Below are positions 54,062 through 63,451 of a stretch of DNA of 64,000 bases, piece by piece. The notes beneath the pieces are model-generated. The model did not search any database. It was given only the letters and a program-made list of their open reading frames with translations, and was not told the origin of the DNA. This DNA is from REEB481 sp964586595 (GTDB lineage Bacteria; Bacteroidota; Bacteroidia; NS11-12g; UBA955). The DNA is taken from contig CAZPHB010000001.1 of assembly GCA_964586595.1 (NCBI GenBank), forward strand, positions 277,315-341,314, given 5' to 3'. The position numbers and the translations under genes are program-made. The number at the start of each line of letters is the position of its first letter. Within the stretch, counting starts at the first letter, position 1.

Positions 54062-54886
54062 ATGGCAGATAAACTCTTTGACAGCTGGACCAGTCCTCTG
54101 AGCGAAAGCAGAAATGAACTGGTTTTTGCCAACAGAAACCGCAGCTATGGTGCTTACCAGCTGCGCCGTTCCTACCGAAACACGCTGATACTGGCCATGC
54201 TGATTTCTGGTGCCGTATTCCTGGTTGTGACAGGTACCCCGAAAATTATCGACATCATCAATGGTCCGGATAAAAAGAAAAAGAAGTTCAAGGTGACCAA
54301 TGTTACCCTGGAAGCGCCCAAGCCATTGAAAGACGAACCTACACCACCACCGCCTCCGCCGCCACCGGAACAGGAAGCGCCTAAGGTGAAAACCCAAAAA
54401 TTTGTGGTTCCCGTCATCAACGAGGAAGCGCGCGACCCCGAACCACCACCTGTGAATACAGACATCAACGCAAACATCAGCGATGAAACTCAGGAAGGTA
54501 TTGAAGATGATGGGCAGGTGCAGGGAACCGGTGACAAACCCGTAGAAGTGGATGCCGGCCCGTTGGAAGTGGTACAAGTGGAAGCACAACCCAAAGGCGG
54601 GCTATCCAAGTTCTACGACTATGTTATGAACCATTTTGAATACCCCGAACGCTGCCAAAGCGAAGGCATCAATGGTTATGTAATGCTCAAATTCGTGGTG
54701 GATGTTGACGGCAGCATCAGCAATGTGGTTGCGATCGAAAAAACCGACGAATGTGAAGAATTTACCAAAGAAGCCATCCGGGTTTTGTTGTCCGCTCCAA
54801 AGTGGACTCCAGCCCAAAATGGTGGTAAAGCGGTAAAAGCCTACCGCAAAATTCCAATCAGGTTGGAAGTAGGCGAAGATTACTGA
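54062..54886 (+). CDS. tonB: Energy transducer TonB
   Basis: TonB of 274 residues, carrying proton-motive energy to outer-membrane receptors. The N-terminal cytosolic part (NELVFANRNRSYGAYQLRRS) leads into one helix (TLILAMLISGAVFLVV, about 41-58). A periplasmic linker with PTPPPPPPPPEQEAPK and PEPPPVN follows. The C-terminal domain (about 180-274) has GGLSKFYDYVMNHFEYPERC, then INGYVMLKFVVDVDGSISNV and TKEAIRVLLSAPKWTPAQ. Cys pairs in YPERC and DECEEF may form a disulfide. A terminator hairpin follows. A C-terminal-domain duplicate lies at 54997. Confidence 0.93.
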   Translation: MADKLFDSWTSPLSESRNELVFANRNRSYGAYQLRRSYRNTLILAMLISGAVFLVVTGTPKIIDIINGPDKKKKKFKVTNVTLEAPKPLKDEPTPPPPPPPPEQEAPKVKTQKFVVPVINEEARDPEPPPVNTDINANISDETQEGIEDDGQVQGTGDKPVEVDAGPLEVVQVEAQPKGGLSKFYDYVMNHFEYPERCQSEGINGYVMLKFVVDVDGSISNVVAIEKTDECEEFTKEAIRVLLSAPKWTPAQNGGKAVKAYRKIPIRLEVGEDY

Positions 54887-54891
54887 ACAAT

Positions 54892-54927
54892 AAGCCCCCC
54901 TGCCCCAACCCGGCGGGGGGCTTTGTT
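54892..54927 (+). terminator. Intrinsic terminator after tonB
   Basis: The GC-rich stem AAGCCCCCC...GGGGGGCTT, with an inner GCC/GGC pairing and one bulged T, is followed by TGTTTAG. The T-run is short, so partial read-through into the next genes is plausible. Confidence 0.65.
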
Positions 54928-54996
54928 TAGGATAAATACTGCTTGAATCTGAAGCTGAACCAACATCCACCTGCCAGGGCTGTAGCTGCGAAGAAT

Positions 54997-55410
54997 ATGG
55001 AACGCACCTTGAAATTACTTTCCCCCATTGCTTTTTGCGTATTAATGCCAGGATTGATAGGTGGGCAAAACCGTCAGGAAACGATTCCATCCGATTCCAG
55101 TATAGTTCAGGCACAGCCACGAGGAGGCATGAAAAAGTTCTATAAATTCATTGCCGAAAACTTCAAATACCCACCCCGGTGTGAATCGGCAGGTATTAAC
55201 GGTGAGGTGCTGCTGAAGTTTATTGTAGCATTGGATGGCTCTCTGAGCAATTTTGAAGTCATAAGAGAAACAAAAGCCTGTCCAGAGTTTACCAGAGAAG
55301 CCATCAGGGTTTTGAAGAAATCGCCAAAATGGAAGCCGGCCATGAAAAACGGCATACCCATCAGGCATTTTCGCCGGATGCCCATTAAATTTCAGGTTGT
55401 TCAAAACTGA
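54997..55410 (+). CDS. Secreted TonB C-terminal-domain protein without membrane anchor
   Basis: Protein of 137 residues closely related to the TonB C-terminal domain at 54600-54886. RGGMKKFYKFIAENFKYPPR, INGEVLLKFIVALDGSLSNF and TREAIRVLKKSPKWKPAM align with the TonB copy, and both Cys (YPPRC, KACPEF) are kept. It lacks TonB's cytosolic part and proline-rich linker; the N-terminus (TLKLLSPIAFCVLMPGLIGG) is a signal peptide instead of a fixed anchor. A free periplasmic domain could compete with or adapt TonB contacts, but that is inference. The start is the ATG at 54997. It lies downstream of the tonB terminator. Confidence 0.8.
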   Translation: MERTLKLLSPIAFCVLMPGLIGGQNRQETIPSDSSIVQAQPRGGMKKFYKFIAENFKYPPRCESAGINGEVLLKFIVALDGSLSNFEVIRETKACPEFTREAIRVLKKSPKWKPAMKNGIPIRHFRRMPIKFQVVQN

Positions 55411-55448
55411 ATCCATGCTCCTGAAGAAACCCATTACCCCATAACAAC

Positions 55449-55715
55449 ATGCCAACATCACCACAACATCCATCAATGAATTGGCAAATTCGCTTCAGTT
55501 TGTGGAGTGGCCTGTTCATGGTTATCGTATTCATCACCATGGGCATTTGTCTGCTCACACTGCCCGACTTTCTTCCGCAGGCGCGCATGCCCTGGCGCAA
55601 CTACACCGGTTGGTTTCTGTTGGCTTGGGCAGGTTTTCGCCTGTTCCTGATCAACATGCGTTACCGAAATTTTAAAAAAGAAGCCTTAGCAAACAAGCAT
55701 GACCATCAGGAATAA
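55449..55715 (+). CDS. Small two-helix membrane protein
   Basis: Protein of 88 residues with two predicted helices, GLFMVIVFITMGICLLTL and GWFLLAWAGFRLFLINM, separated by PDFLPQARMPWRNYT. The tail is short and charged (RYRNFKKEALANKHDHQE). I do not recognise the family, though small membrane proteins at this position between tonB and the pstS-like gene occur in Bacteroidota. An ATG at 55476 is an alternative start. It overlaps the next gene by 17 nt, which supports its being real and co-translated. Confidence 0.65.
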   Translation: MPTSPQHPSMNWQIRFSLWSGLFMVIVFITMGICLLTLPDFLPQARMPWRNYTGWFLLAWAGFRLFLINMRYRNFKKEALANKHDHQE

Positions 55716-56628
55716 ATTTTCTTTACTATACGTGTTGTTGGCCTGCATGCTGTTTCAGGCCTGTGGCGGAAAAGATAACGGCTTGTCGGAAGCAGATACG
55801 CCTACAACAGGAACCCTGAATATTGGGGTGGAACACAGCGACAGTCCGGCGTTGGTTGCCCAAATCAACCTCTTTCAAAGCCTCTATCCCAAATCGAAAC
55901 TAAACACGGCTTTCCTTCCACAAAATCGCATCCTGGAGCTGATGATGAACGACAGCCTGAAGGTTGGTGTGATGCACAGGGATTTGAATGCCGCCGAGAG
56001 AAAGCTCCTGCAGCAAAATGGAATCCAGGTGCGGAGCACCCTTGTTGGATATGCGGGCATTGCGCTGGTTACGGCAAGGCAAGAACAGGATACTGCTGCC
56101 ATTCTGCTGGATGATTTGAAGGCATTATTCACCGGTGCACGCACCGAAAGGGCGTTGGTATTTGACCATGCTGCAGGTGCCTGTTTCCGTTTTTTTAAGG
56201 ACAGTTTATGTGCCGGGGAGCAACCCGGACCCGCCGTGAAAGCACTGAACAGCAACAGCGAAGTATTGAATTACGTGATGAACCATCCGGGTTGTGTGGG
56301 CGTAGTTGGCGCCAACTGGGTTGGCGACATGACCAGCGAAACCGCGCGATCCATGTTCCGGAACATAAGAATCATTCCCGTGCAAACCGAACCCGGAGAA
56401 CTTTCCTATAAACCCTTCTACGTACATATAAAGTTGAAAAAATATCCGCTGCGCTATGGAATTTTCATGATCAATACCCAACATTATCAGGGTCTGGGCA
56501 GCGGCTTCATTACCTTTGCAGGCGGCGCTCAGGGACAGTTGGCACTGAAGAAAAGTGGCATTGTACCGGTGCGCGACCAGGAACGAATCATTCAAATAAA
56601 CTCAGGCTGGCCAAAGGATTTAAAATAA
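55699..56628 (+). CDS. PstS-like phosphate-type substrate-binding lipoprotein
   Basis: Lipoprotein of 309 residues with the lipobox LLACMLFQACGG (Cys22) and a periplasmic-binding-protein fold of the PstS type. Seen are GTLNIGVEHSDSPALVAQIN, then VGYAGIALVTARQEQD, AILLDDLKALFTGA and PGCVGVVGANWVGD. PstS-like proteins here are not beside ABC transporter genes; they recur in TonB clusters of Bacteroidota and may serve another purpose. The ligand is not proven. It overlaps the small membrane protein gene by 17 nt and precedes the TPR gene by 55 nt. Confidence 0.8.
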   Translation: MTIRNKFSLLYVLLACMLFQACGGKDNGLSEADTPTTGTLNIGVEHSDSPALVAQINLFQSLYPKSKLNTAFLPQNRILELMMNDSLKVGVMHRDLNAAERKLLQQNGIQVRSTLVGYAGIALVTARQEQDTAAILLDDLKALFTGARTERALVFDHAAGACFRFFKDSLCAGEQPGPAVKALNSNSEVLNYVMNHPGCVGVVGANWVGDMTSETARSMFRNIRIIPVQTEPGELSYKPFYVHIKLKKYPLRYGIFMINTQHYQGLGSGFITFAGGAQGQLALKKSGIVPVRDQERIIQINSGWPKDLK

Positions 56629-56683
56629 ACACCTGCAACTGGCACACGAATTGAACTAAAAACACAGATAAGCTCTGAAACCC

Positions 56684-58303
56684 ATGAAACTCAGGAACAT
56701 TTCCCTTTACCTCCTGCCTTCAGTCTTCACCATGACTGCCGTTGCCATCAACGCCCAGTCGGTGCAACAGGCGGCTGTTTACACCCGCAACGAGCAATAC
56801 GAGGATGCATCCCGAATGCTGGAGTCGTTGAAATCCAAGAAGCCAACAGATCCGGTACTTGCGTACCAATTGGCCTGGAACTCGCTCAAGTCAGATGATG
56901 TAAGCGCCGCCCTTGCTTCATTTCAGGAGGCCTACACGCTGAATCCGAAAAGTCCGGAAGGCCTGATTGGTGCAGGTATTAAAGCCTTGTGGGAAGGTAA
57001 TGCCGGCGATGCCGAGAACCTGTTTAATCAGGGATTGGCTGTGGCCAAGAAAAAAACCAGCGCCATGCGCAACAACATTGGCGAGGCCTACATGATGGCC
57101 CCAAAAAGGAACCTCTTAAAAGCCATTGAACAGCTGAAACTGGCCACCGAAAACGACAACCTGAACGCAGTTGGCTACGTTTTGCTGGGTGATGCCTTGT
57201 GGGCAAACAAACCTGAAGACGCCAGCCCGGCCATCCAAAATTACATCACCGCCGAAGATCTTGCAGGCCCCAATAAAGTTGAAGCCATCACCAAACAGGG
57301 GAAAGTTTGGACCCGGGCTCGCGTTTACGACAGGGCACAACAGGATTTTGACCGCGCCATCGCCATCGATGCCAATTACGCTCCGGTGTACCGCGAATAT
57401 GGCGACTACTACTATTCCCGCGGGAAAATAGACAGCGCCCTGTTTTATTATCAGGAATACCTGCGGCGCAACAACAACCCAAGCGCCCGCCGCAAATACG
57501 TGAGCGCGCTGTACCTCGCCAAGCAATACGATCAAGCCATCAGCGAAGGGGAAAACCTGCTTCAGGTAAAAGAATATCCAAACATCTTCGGACTTCTCGC
57601 CTATTCCATCGCTGAACGCAGCAACAGCAATGCCGCTGATGCCGCCAAAGGCCTGATGTATCTGGATCGCTACATGCTGAGTTCAACCGACCGCAAACCT
57701 TCAGCCATTGATCGATATACCAAAGCGGCCTTGCTCGACCTGAGCGGAGATTCTGCATCCGCCGCTATCGAACGTGAAGAGGCCTTGCGTACAGAAGGCG
57801 CCAAAGATGCTTGGTTTGACGAAATCAGCACCGCCTTCTACAAAGGAAAAAACTACGCTGCAGCGGCGAGAATTTACGCCCTGAAAAGCGCAGTTGGCAA
57901 GAAAATGAGCGTCAATGACCTCATATATCAGGCCATGAGTAATTACTACGCAAAGGATTACATCATGTCAGACAGCATCATGGGCAAGGTCATTGCCATG
58001 TCTCCCGACTATAACTACGGCCGGTTGATTCGGGCCAAATCAAACCTTGTTCTGGATACCTTTCAGGAAACCTGGTCGGCAAAGCCATATTTTGAAGAAT
58101 GGATGCAAAACCTGAAGCCCGAAGAACAAAACAAAAACAAAAACGACCTGATTGTTGCCAATGCCTACCTTGCTACTTATTACAAGGAGGAGAAAAATTG
58201 GGTGGAAACCAAGAAATACTATGCCGCATTGCTGGCCATCGACCCCAATAATGCCGAAGCAAAGAAGTTCATGGACTCCAAAGAAGCGAAGTCCGTTCAA
58301 TAA
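56684..58303 (+). CDS. Exported TPR protein of the TonB cluster
   Basis: Protein of 539 residues with a signal peptide (LYLLPSVFTMTAVAINAQS) and tetratricopeptide repeats along its length. Units include YTRNEQYEDASRMLESLKSK, DDVSAALASFQEAYTLNPKS, VYDRAQQDFDRAIAIDANYA and KIDSALFYYQEYLRRN. It is the usual last gene of the ExbB-ExbD-ExbD-TonB-PstS-TPR order. Its binding partner is unknown, perhaps the TonB system or the PstS-like lipoprotein. A strong terminator follows 20 nt after the stop. Confidence 0.88.
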   Translation: MKLRNISLYLLPSVFTMTAVAINAQSVQQAAVYTRNEQYEDASRMLESLKSKKPTDPVLAYQLAWNSLKSDDVSAALASFQEAYTLNPKSPEGLIGAGIKALWEGNAGDAENLFNQGLAVAKKKTSAMRNNIGEAYMMAPKRNLLKAIEQLKLATENDNLNAVGYVLLGDALWANKPEDASPAIQNYITAEDLAGPNKVEAITKQGKVWTRARVYDRAQQDFDRAIAIDANYAPVYREYGDYYYSRGKIDSALFYYQEYLRRNNNPSARRKYVSALYLAKQYDQAISEGENLLQVKEYPNIFGLLAYSIAERSNSNAADAAKGLMYLDRYMLSSTDRKPSAIDRYTKAALLDLSGDSASAAIEREEALRTEGAKDAWFDEISTAFYKGKNYAAAARIYALKSAVGKKMSVNDLIYQAMSNYYAKDYIMSDSIMGKVIAMSPDYNYGRLIRAKSNLVLDTFQETWSAKPYFEEWMQNLKPEEQNKNKNDLIVANAYLATYYKEEKNWVETKKYYAALLAIDPNNAEAKKFMDSKEAKSVQ

Positions 58304-58323
58304 CGAGGGTATAAAACAAACAG

Positions 58324-58352
58324 AAAAAGCGGTGCCCGGCGCCGCTTTTTTT
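58324..58352 (+). terminator. Intrinsic terminator of the TonB cluster
   Basis: An 11-bp stem AAAAAGCGGTG with CGCCGCTTTTT (one T-G wobble), loop CCCGG, is followed by two further T. It sits between the TPR gene and the subtilase gene. Confidence 0.8.
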
Positions 58353-58379
58353 GTAACTTTAACATTGAAATCAATAACT

Positions 58380-59984
58380 ATGAAGCGATTGTTCCTGTTC
58401 CTGGTGTCCTTGTGCAGTAGTTTGGGTTTGTGGGCTCAAAATCCAAAAATCCTGTTCGCACTGGAACCCGGTGCCGATTTGGAATACATCACTTATCGGT
58501 TGGGGAAGGGATTTGAACAACCGCAGCGCCTGTGCCGCAACCTGCCCTATTTCTATTGCATGGTGGAAACGCAAGATGAGCGGTTGCTGCAGCAAATAAA
58601 ATCCATCCGTGGCATCAGCGCAGCTCAATGGAACAAACAGGTACAATTGCGTTTCAACAGCAATGATCCCTGGTTCTACAAGCAGGAACACCTGAAGCTG
58701 ATTGCTGCAGACAAAGCCTGGGATTTCCAGATTGGAGGCAGCACCAAACAGGGAGATACGGTGGTGTTGGCCATCATCGACACAGGAATCGACACCACAC
58801 ACCCGGATTTAATACCCAACATCTGGATCAACAAAGACGAAATTCCCTGGAACGGTATCGATGATGATGGCAATGGCTACATCGACGACGCACAAGGCTG
58901 GAATGCCGTTGATGACAATCCGATTGTGGTGGATGCCTTTGACAAAGCCCGGCACGGCACCGGCGTGAATGGCATCGTCGGAGCCCGCGGGCACAATGCG
59001 GAAGGTGTAAGTGGCATCCTCTGGCACGCCAAACTGATGCAGGTTGTTGGTAATGGCTCTTCGGAAGCCGATGTACTAAAAGCTTTTGATTATGTGCTTA
59101 CCCAGAAGAAAATATGGATCAACAGCAAAGGGGAAAAAGGGGCGATGGTGGTGGCCGCCAATAATTCCTGGGGTATTGACCGCGGCAGACCTGAAGACGC
59201 GCCGCTTTGGTGCGCCTTTTATGATTCTCTGGGCGCCTACGGCATCTTAACCGCTGCAGCTACCGTAAACGACGACATCAGCGTGGACGACAATGGCGAT
59301 TTACCCACCACCTGCCCAAGTCCATTCATGATTGGGGTGAATAACGTGAACGGAAATGATGTATTTTATCCTTCCGGTTTTGGCACCGAACATATTGACA
59401 TTGCCGCACCCGGCGAGGCCAGCTTTACCACCGTGGCACCGGCGGAAAACAATCCCCGTTTTGGCCGCTACGATCAGTTTTCCGGCACCAGCGGTGCGTC
59501 GCCACAGGTAACAGCAACGGTTGGCATGCTCTTGTCATACGCCTGCGACAGCTTCCTGAACTTCTATAAAACCAATCCAGGCGCGGCCTCATTATTCCTG
59601 CGCCAAATGATCTTAAACGGTGCCGATCCCCTGCCCTCGTTGAGCGGCAAAAATGCCAGCGGCGGCCGACTGAACATCCTGAAAGCGATGGCACAGATGA
59701 ATGCCTGGTGTGGCGGAACCTGGAGCACTGTCGATTACACACAGTCCTTGGCGCCTTGGTTCCTGCCGGAACGCGATGCGTATTCCATCCTAAATCCATG
59801 GCCGGACCGCGGCACGGCGCAGCTGCGCATCATCAATGCCGATGGTCGTGAAGTGGTTCATTTGGAACTGCGCGCACAACAAACGCTGACCATCAGCCGA
59901 CAGACCCTGAAATCCGGCGTTTATACCGCCATAATCGTTTCGGCCTCGGGGCGCAGCATACATCGCTTCATTCACTGCGAATGA
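58380..59984 (+). CDS. Secreted subtilisin-like serine protease (S8) with T9SS-like tail
   Basis: Secreted subtilase of 534 residues. The signal peptide is FLFLVSLCSSLGLWAQ. A propeptide-like segment (FALEPGADLEYITYRLGKGF) comes before the catalytic domain. The triad is complete: Asp134 in LAIIDTGIDTTHPDL, His192 in RHGTGVNGIVGARG and Ser371 in FSGTSGASPQVTATVG, with Asn262 in NNSWG for the oxyanion hole. The last 70 residues (LRIINADGREVVHLEL, SGVYTAIIVSASGRS) resemble a T9SS type A sorting domain, though it ends in Cys-Glu and lacks the usual final basic motif. The start is the ATG at 58380. The TAACTTTA at 58354 may be a weak -7 box. Confidence 0.88.
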   Translation: MKRLFLFLVSLCSSLGLWAQNPKILFALEPGADLEYITYRLGKGFEQPQRLCRNLPYFYCMVETQDERLLQQIKSIRGISAAQWNKQVQLRFNSNDPWFYKQEHLKLIAADKAWDFQIGGSTKQGDTVVLAIIDTGIDTTHPDLIPNIWINKDEIPWNGIDDDGNGYIDDAQGWNAVDDNPIVVDAFDKARHGTGVNGIVGARGHNAEGVSGILWHAKLMQVVGNGSSEADVLKAFDYVLTQKKIWINSKGEKGAMVVAANNSWGIDRGRPEDAPLWCAFYDSLGAYGILTAAATVNDDISVDDNGDLPTTCPSPFMIGVNNVNGNDVFYPSGFGTEHIDIAAPGEASFTTVAPAENNPRFGRYDQFSGTSGASPQVTATVGMLLSYACDSFLNFYKTNPGAASLFLRQMILNGADPLPSLSGKNASGGRLNILKAMAQMNAWCGGTWSTVDYTQSLAPWFLPERDAYSILNPWPDRGTAQLRIINADGREVVHLELRAQQTLTISRQTLKSGVYTAIIVSASGRSIHRFIHCE

Positions 59985-60072
59985 TGAAAGATGTTGCGTA
60001 AAAAATCGTGATTTACAGGTGCTAACGGACTTCCATACACCCTTTGGGAGTAGAACCTGAATTCAAGGAAAC

Positions 60073-63000
60073 TCAGCGCAGCAAAAGGAAACTGCCCTTG
60101 CGAAATCCTGCCTGTCCTAAATAATCTCTGTAATACAACAGATAAACATACTGTCCTTCCTGGCACAACTTCCCGCCAAAACTTCCATCCCAACCGGCAG
60201 AAGCATCATTTCCATCATACAACATTTCTCCCCAACGATTGTAAATGCGGAATTCGTAACGGGTTACCCGGCCTTCGAGCCCCACAGGTCGAAACAACTC
60301 ATTCAAGCCATCGCGGTTGGGAGTAAATGCATTCGGGATGTGAAACTTAATCCATTCACGCACGAACAGCAGCTGTTCCGCCGTGTCCCTGCACCCTGAA
60401 TCACTCACTGCAACCAGCAACACCCTTTTGTATCCGCCAATAGGAAAGGCATACACCAGATCACGGCTGTATTCCCATACCCCCGGCTCCGGATTCCAGA
60501 TCCAGGAAGAGGCACCGGAGCTGGTGTTAAGGAAGCTGAACGGCGTATCAATACCATTTACATCGGGTGTGTAGGTAAAAGAAGCTCGGGGACTGGGATC
60601 TACCTTGGCCTTTACTTCGGCTGTGGTCAGGCAGCCTTCCGCAGAAACTGCAGTGCAGCGCACCGGGTATAATCCGGCATTTTCATAGCGTTTAACAAAT
60701 TGGAATCCACTGCCGGTATCGCCGTCGTGGGCGCGCCACCGCAAACTTCCAGCCTGTCCGTTGCCCCAATCCGGGCGCGCCTCCATGCGGGTTTCATCAC
60801 CCACACAAACAGAGGGAATCGCCAAAGGCAGCCTGGGCAAATCATAAACCCTTCGGAGCTGAAAATTGCTGTCGATGCAGGAACGGTCATTCTGTGCCAC
60901 AGCAAGCACACGCAGCGGATCAACGGCATTATTCTTCCATATCAAACGTTCACCGCTTCCCAGTGGAACACCATTGGCAAACCAGTCCACCTTGCCCGTG
61001 GCTGAGGAACTTCCCCATAAACCTGTAAACTGCAATTGCAGGGTGTCGCCAAAACAGGCGTTTCCGGTGACGGTAAAAGACGCTGTAGGCTTGTCGTAAA
61101 TATTGATGGGCTGCAAGCTGCTGTCTGCACAACCGTTTAAACTGCGCATCACAAATTTTGCATCATACGCACCCGCAGTTGCATAAAGGTAGTTCTGTGC
61201 AGCAGTTCCCTGAAGTACGGCACCATCCCCGGAGAACCAGGTCATGGTTCCGGGCGTGCTGTTCATCCAGTCGGGGAATGCTTCCAAAGAAACAGGCAAT
61301 CCCAAACACACGCTTGGCGCTTGGGTATTCAGCACCTGCACATCCTCAAGGGGGCGCTTTTCTAAAATGCTATCCGCACATCCTTCCGCGTTGGTCATCC
61401 GCAATCCCACCTGAATAAACGTTCCTGCAGGATTCTTAAAGCGCAACAATCCGGATTGCGACACCGGGACACCGTTCAGCGACCAACTCCAGGCGCCAAA
61501 ACCCGAAGAAAAGGCGCCACAACGCGCAGAATCGGCGAGCAAGCGCACCGAATCATCCACGCAAACGCTGCCACTTACCAGCGACCACGCAGCTTTGGGA
61601 TATTCCACCACCAGGGCTGTATCCTGCCAGGCCATGCTGCAGCCGTTGCGCGTGGTAAAACCGGCACTGATGGCCAGAGGCCCGGATACCGTTGGTTTGT
61701 ACCGAAACACCTGTCCGGTTTGGTTCGAAGCGCCATAGAACCAGGTGACCGGACCAACACCCGACAACGAGAAAACTTCCGCAGGAAACACCAACGAATC
61801 GCCGAGGCAAACCGGAGGTTTGGCCCGGAAGCTGATGGCGGCGGAATCCATACGCACCCGAACACTGTCGCGAACATTGATGTCGCAGGAAGGATTGCTG
61901 AAACGGGCGATGTACAAACCGGAATCACGGAGGCGCAGCGATTTTTGAAAGAATATACTTCCCGTGCGCGTGCTTTGATCCGGCAGCACCCATTCCGTGC
62001 CGGGCTGTCCCATCACATTAAACTGCAAACGCAGGTCTGCACCTGCGCATAAATCCATACGATCAGGCCCAAAAAGGCGGGGACTTACTTTTCTAAAATT
62101 CGAGAAATAACCAAAACGGCATCCGGAACCCGTAGCTTTCCCATTGATCATTCCACAGTGGAAGACCACGGAATCATTGGTAATCTGCACACTGGTGATG
62201 GCCGGAAACTGACTGCTCAGGTCGAGCTTGGCATATTTCCATCTGTTGGCGGTTCCGGGAACTACGGCAAACTGATTGATGCGCGCCTGGGCAAGTGGCA
62301 CGTTGTTGATCCTGAAGTTGCGTTCCTGTCCGGCAGGAACCACCAGCGTTACGGAAAAGTTCGTACCGCCGCTGGCATCAGAACGCGTAAACGTTACCGA
62401 CTGGCTGCCGGTGCAATCCAGATTTGGCAGCACGGACATGCCCATTTCACAGCCAAAACCCGACATCTGGATTACAGCGACCTTCTTATTCACTTCAATC
62501 AGGCTGAGTTGTTCCGAAGCAGCCATCATGTGCGCGTAAGTTTCTCCACTTGCCAAATACCTGACCAGGCTCCCATTGATGTTCAATGCCGTGCTGTCCA
62601 GATATGCGGTAATAAAAACCACATCGTTCAATGCGTTATTCAGGGCCGGGCCTTTTACAGCCAGGTAACTCAGCCCGAGCATAGACAAACCTACAATCTG
62701 ATCACCGCACAGGTCGGCACAACTGCCGGCACTGGATTTCCATCCACCGGGATACACCGAATCATCGTACATGGTAATGCTCACCGGCTTGTTCGACTGT
62801 ACGATGGTGCCGGCAAGTTTCTTCGAGACTGTTCCGTTGTCCGAACGGAGAAAATAAACTTCTCCCCTGTTTAAAGTTACCGTTATGGTAGTGCCGGCTG
62901 CTTTACCCGCTGTGGCTACGCGAAGCTTGATCTGCACCACCGTATTGTTTTCCGTGGCCATCACCAACACGCCGTTGTAAAAAGTAACACCAGTCATGGT

Positions 63001-63447
63001 GGTCAGACAGGGGAACAGATTATTCCCCGGAACCACAAAAGCAGTATCCAGCGCATTCTGCCCTTTCAGGGTGAAGATGTCCGTATTCAGGTTGTTGCCT
63101 AAAACTTCATAATAAGCCTGGATGGGCTCGGTAGCAATTATTTTTAATCCGTTCTTATTTACAGCATTCGGGGTGACGTTTTCAATGCTGTTGATCCAAC
63201 CGGACAAATCTACCCTGGAAACGGTGCCGGCATTCAGGTTTACAGTGATGGGCCCAAATGAAGCGTTGGCCGGGGCGGAAATGGTTACACGTGCATTTTT
63301 ATCGAGGCCAATAAGCTTCAATTCGATGGGACGGTCGCCATGCCTGTTCTGGATGTCGGGAGCGGCAAACCAGAAGGAAGTATCCGTTTGGGCACGCGCC
63401 GCAGTGGAACACAGCAAAAATCCCAACAAAAACAACCAACGGCCCAT
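60073..63447 (-). CDS. Giant IgGFc-binding-domain protein with T9SS type B C-terminus
   Basis: Secreted protein of 1124 residues. The signal peptide (WLFLLGFLLCSTAARAQ) is followed by an IgGFc-binding-type N-terminal region (FWFAAPDIQNRHGDRPIELK). Typical segments are EPIQAYYEVLGNNLNTDIF, NGVLVMATENNTVVQIKL, GEVYFLRSDNGTVSKKLAGT and SNKPVSITMYDDSVYPGGW. The middle has several Ig/PKD-like beta domains with paired Cys (GSVCVDDSVRLLADSARCG). PFSFLNTSSGASSWIWNPEPG marks a PKD repeat. The end is the gliding-motility-associated T9SS type B domain: HIPNAFTPNRDGLNELFRPV, YNRWGEMLYDGND, AGWDGSFGGKLC. It is likely a surface adhesin; the ligand is unknown, and IgG binding is not implied. Confidence 0.85.
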   Translation of the reverse strand: MGRWLFLLGFLLCSTAARAQTDTSFWFAAPDIQNRHGDRPIELKLIGLDKNARVTISAPANASFGPITVNLNAGTVSRVDLSGWINSIENVTPNAVNKNGLKIIATEPIQAYYEVLGNNLNTDIFTLKGQNALDTAFVVPGNNLFPCLTTMTGVTFYNGVLVMATENNTVVQIKLRVATAGKAAGTTITVTLNRGEVYFLRSDNGTVSKKLAGTIVQSNKPVSITMYDDSVYPGGWKSSAGSCADLCGDQIVGLSMLGLSYLAVKGPALNNALNDVVFITAYLDSTALNINGSLVRYLASGETYAHMMAASEQLSLIEVNKKVAVIQMSGFGCEMGMSVLPNLDCTGSQSVTFTRSDASGGTNFSVTLVVPAGQERNFRINNVPLAQARINQFAVVPGTANRWKYAKLDLSSQFPAITSVQITNDSVVFHCGMINGKATGSGCRFGYFSNFRKVSPRLFGPDRMDLCAGADLRLQFNVMGQPGTEWVLPDQSTRTGSIFFQKSLRLRDSGLYIARFSNPSCDINVRDSVRVRMDSAAISFRAKPPVCLGDSLVFPAEVFSLSGVGPVTWFYGASNQTGQVFRYKPTVSGPLAISAGFTTRNGCSMAWQDTALVVEYPKAAWSLVSGSVCVDDSVRLLADSARCGAFSSGFGAWSWSLNGVPVSQSGLLRFKNPAGTFIQVGLRMTNAEGCADSILEKRPLEDVQVLNTQAPSVCLGLPVSLEAFPDWMNSTPGTMTWFSGDGAVLQGTAAQNYLYATAGAYDAKFVMRSLNGCADSSLQPINIYDKPTASFTVTGNACFGDTLQLQFTGLWGSSSATGKVDWFANGVPLGSGERLIWKNNAVDPLRVLAVAQNDRSCIDSNFQLRRVYDLPRLPLAIPSVCVGDETRMEARPDWGNGQAGSLRWRAHDGDTGSGFQFVKRYENAGLYPVRCTAVSAEGCLTTAEVKAKVDPSPRASFTYTPDVNGIDTPFSFLNTSSGASSWIWNPEPGVWEYSRDLVYAFPIGGYKRVLLVAVSDSGCRDTAEQLLFVREWIKFHIPNAFTPNRDGLNELFRPVGLEGRVTRYEFRIYNRWGEMLYDGNDASAGWDGSFGGKLCQEGQYVYLLYYRDYLGQAGFRKGSFLLLR

Positions 63448-63451
63448 GGAA

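Noticed and set aside
54330..54375. CCACCGCCTCCG-like low-complexity run
   Set aside because: It encodes the proline-rich linker of TonB and needs no other explanation.
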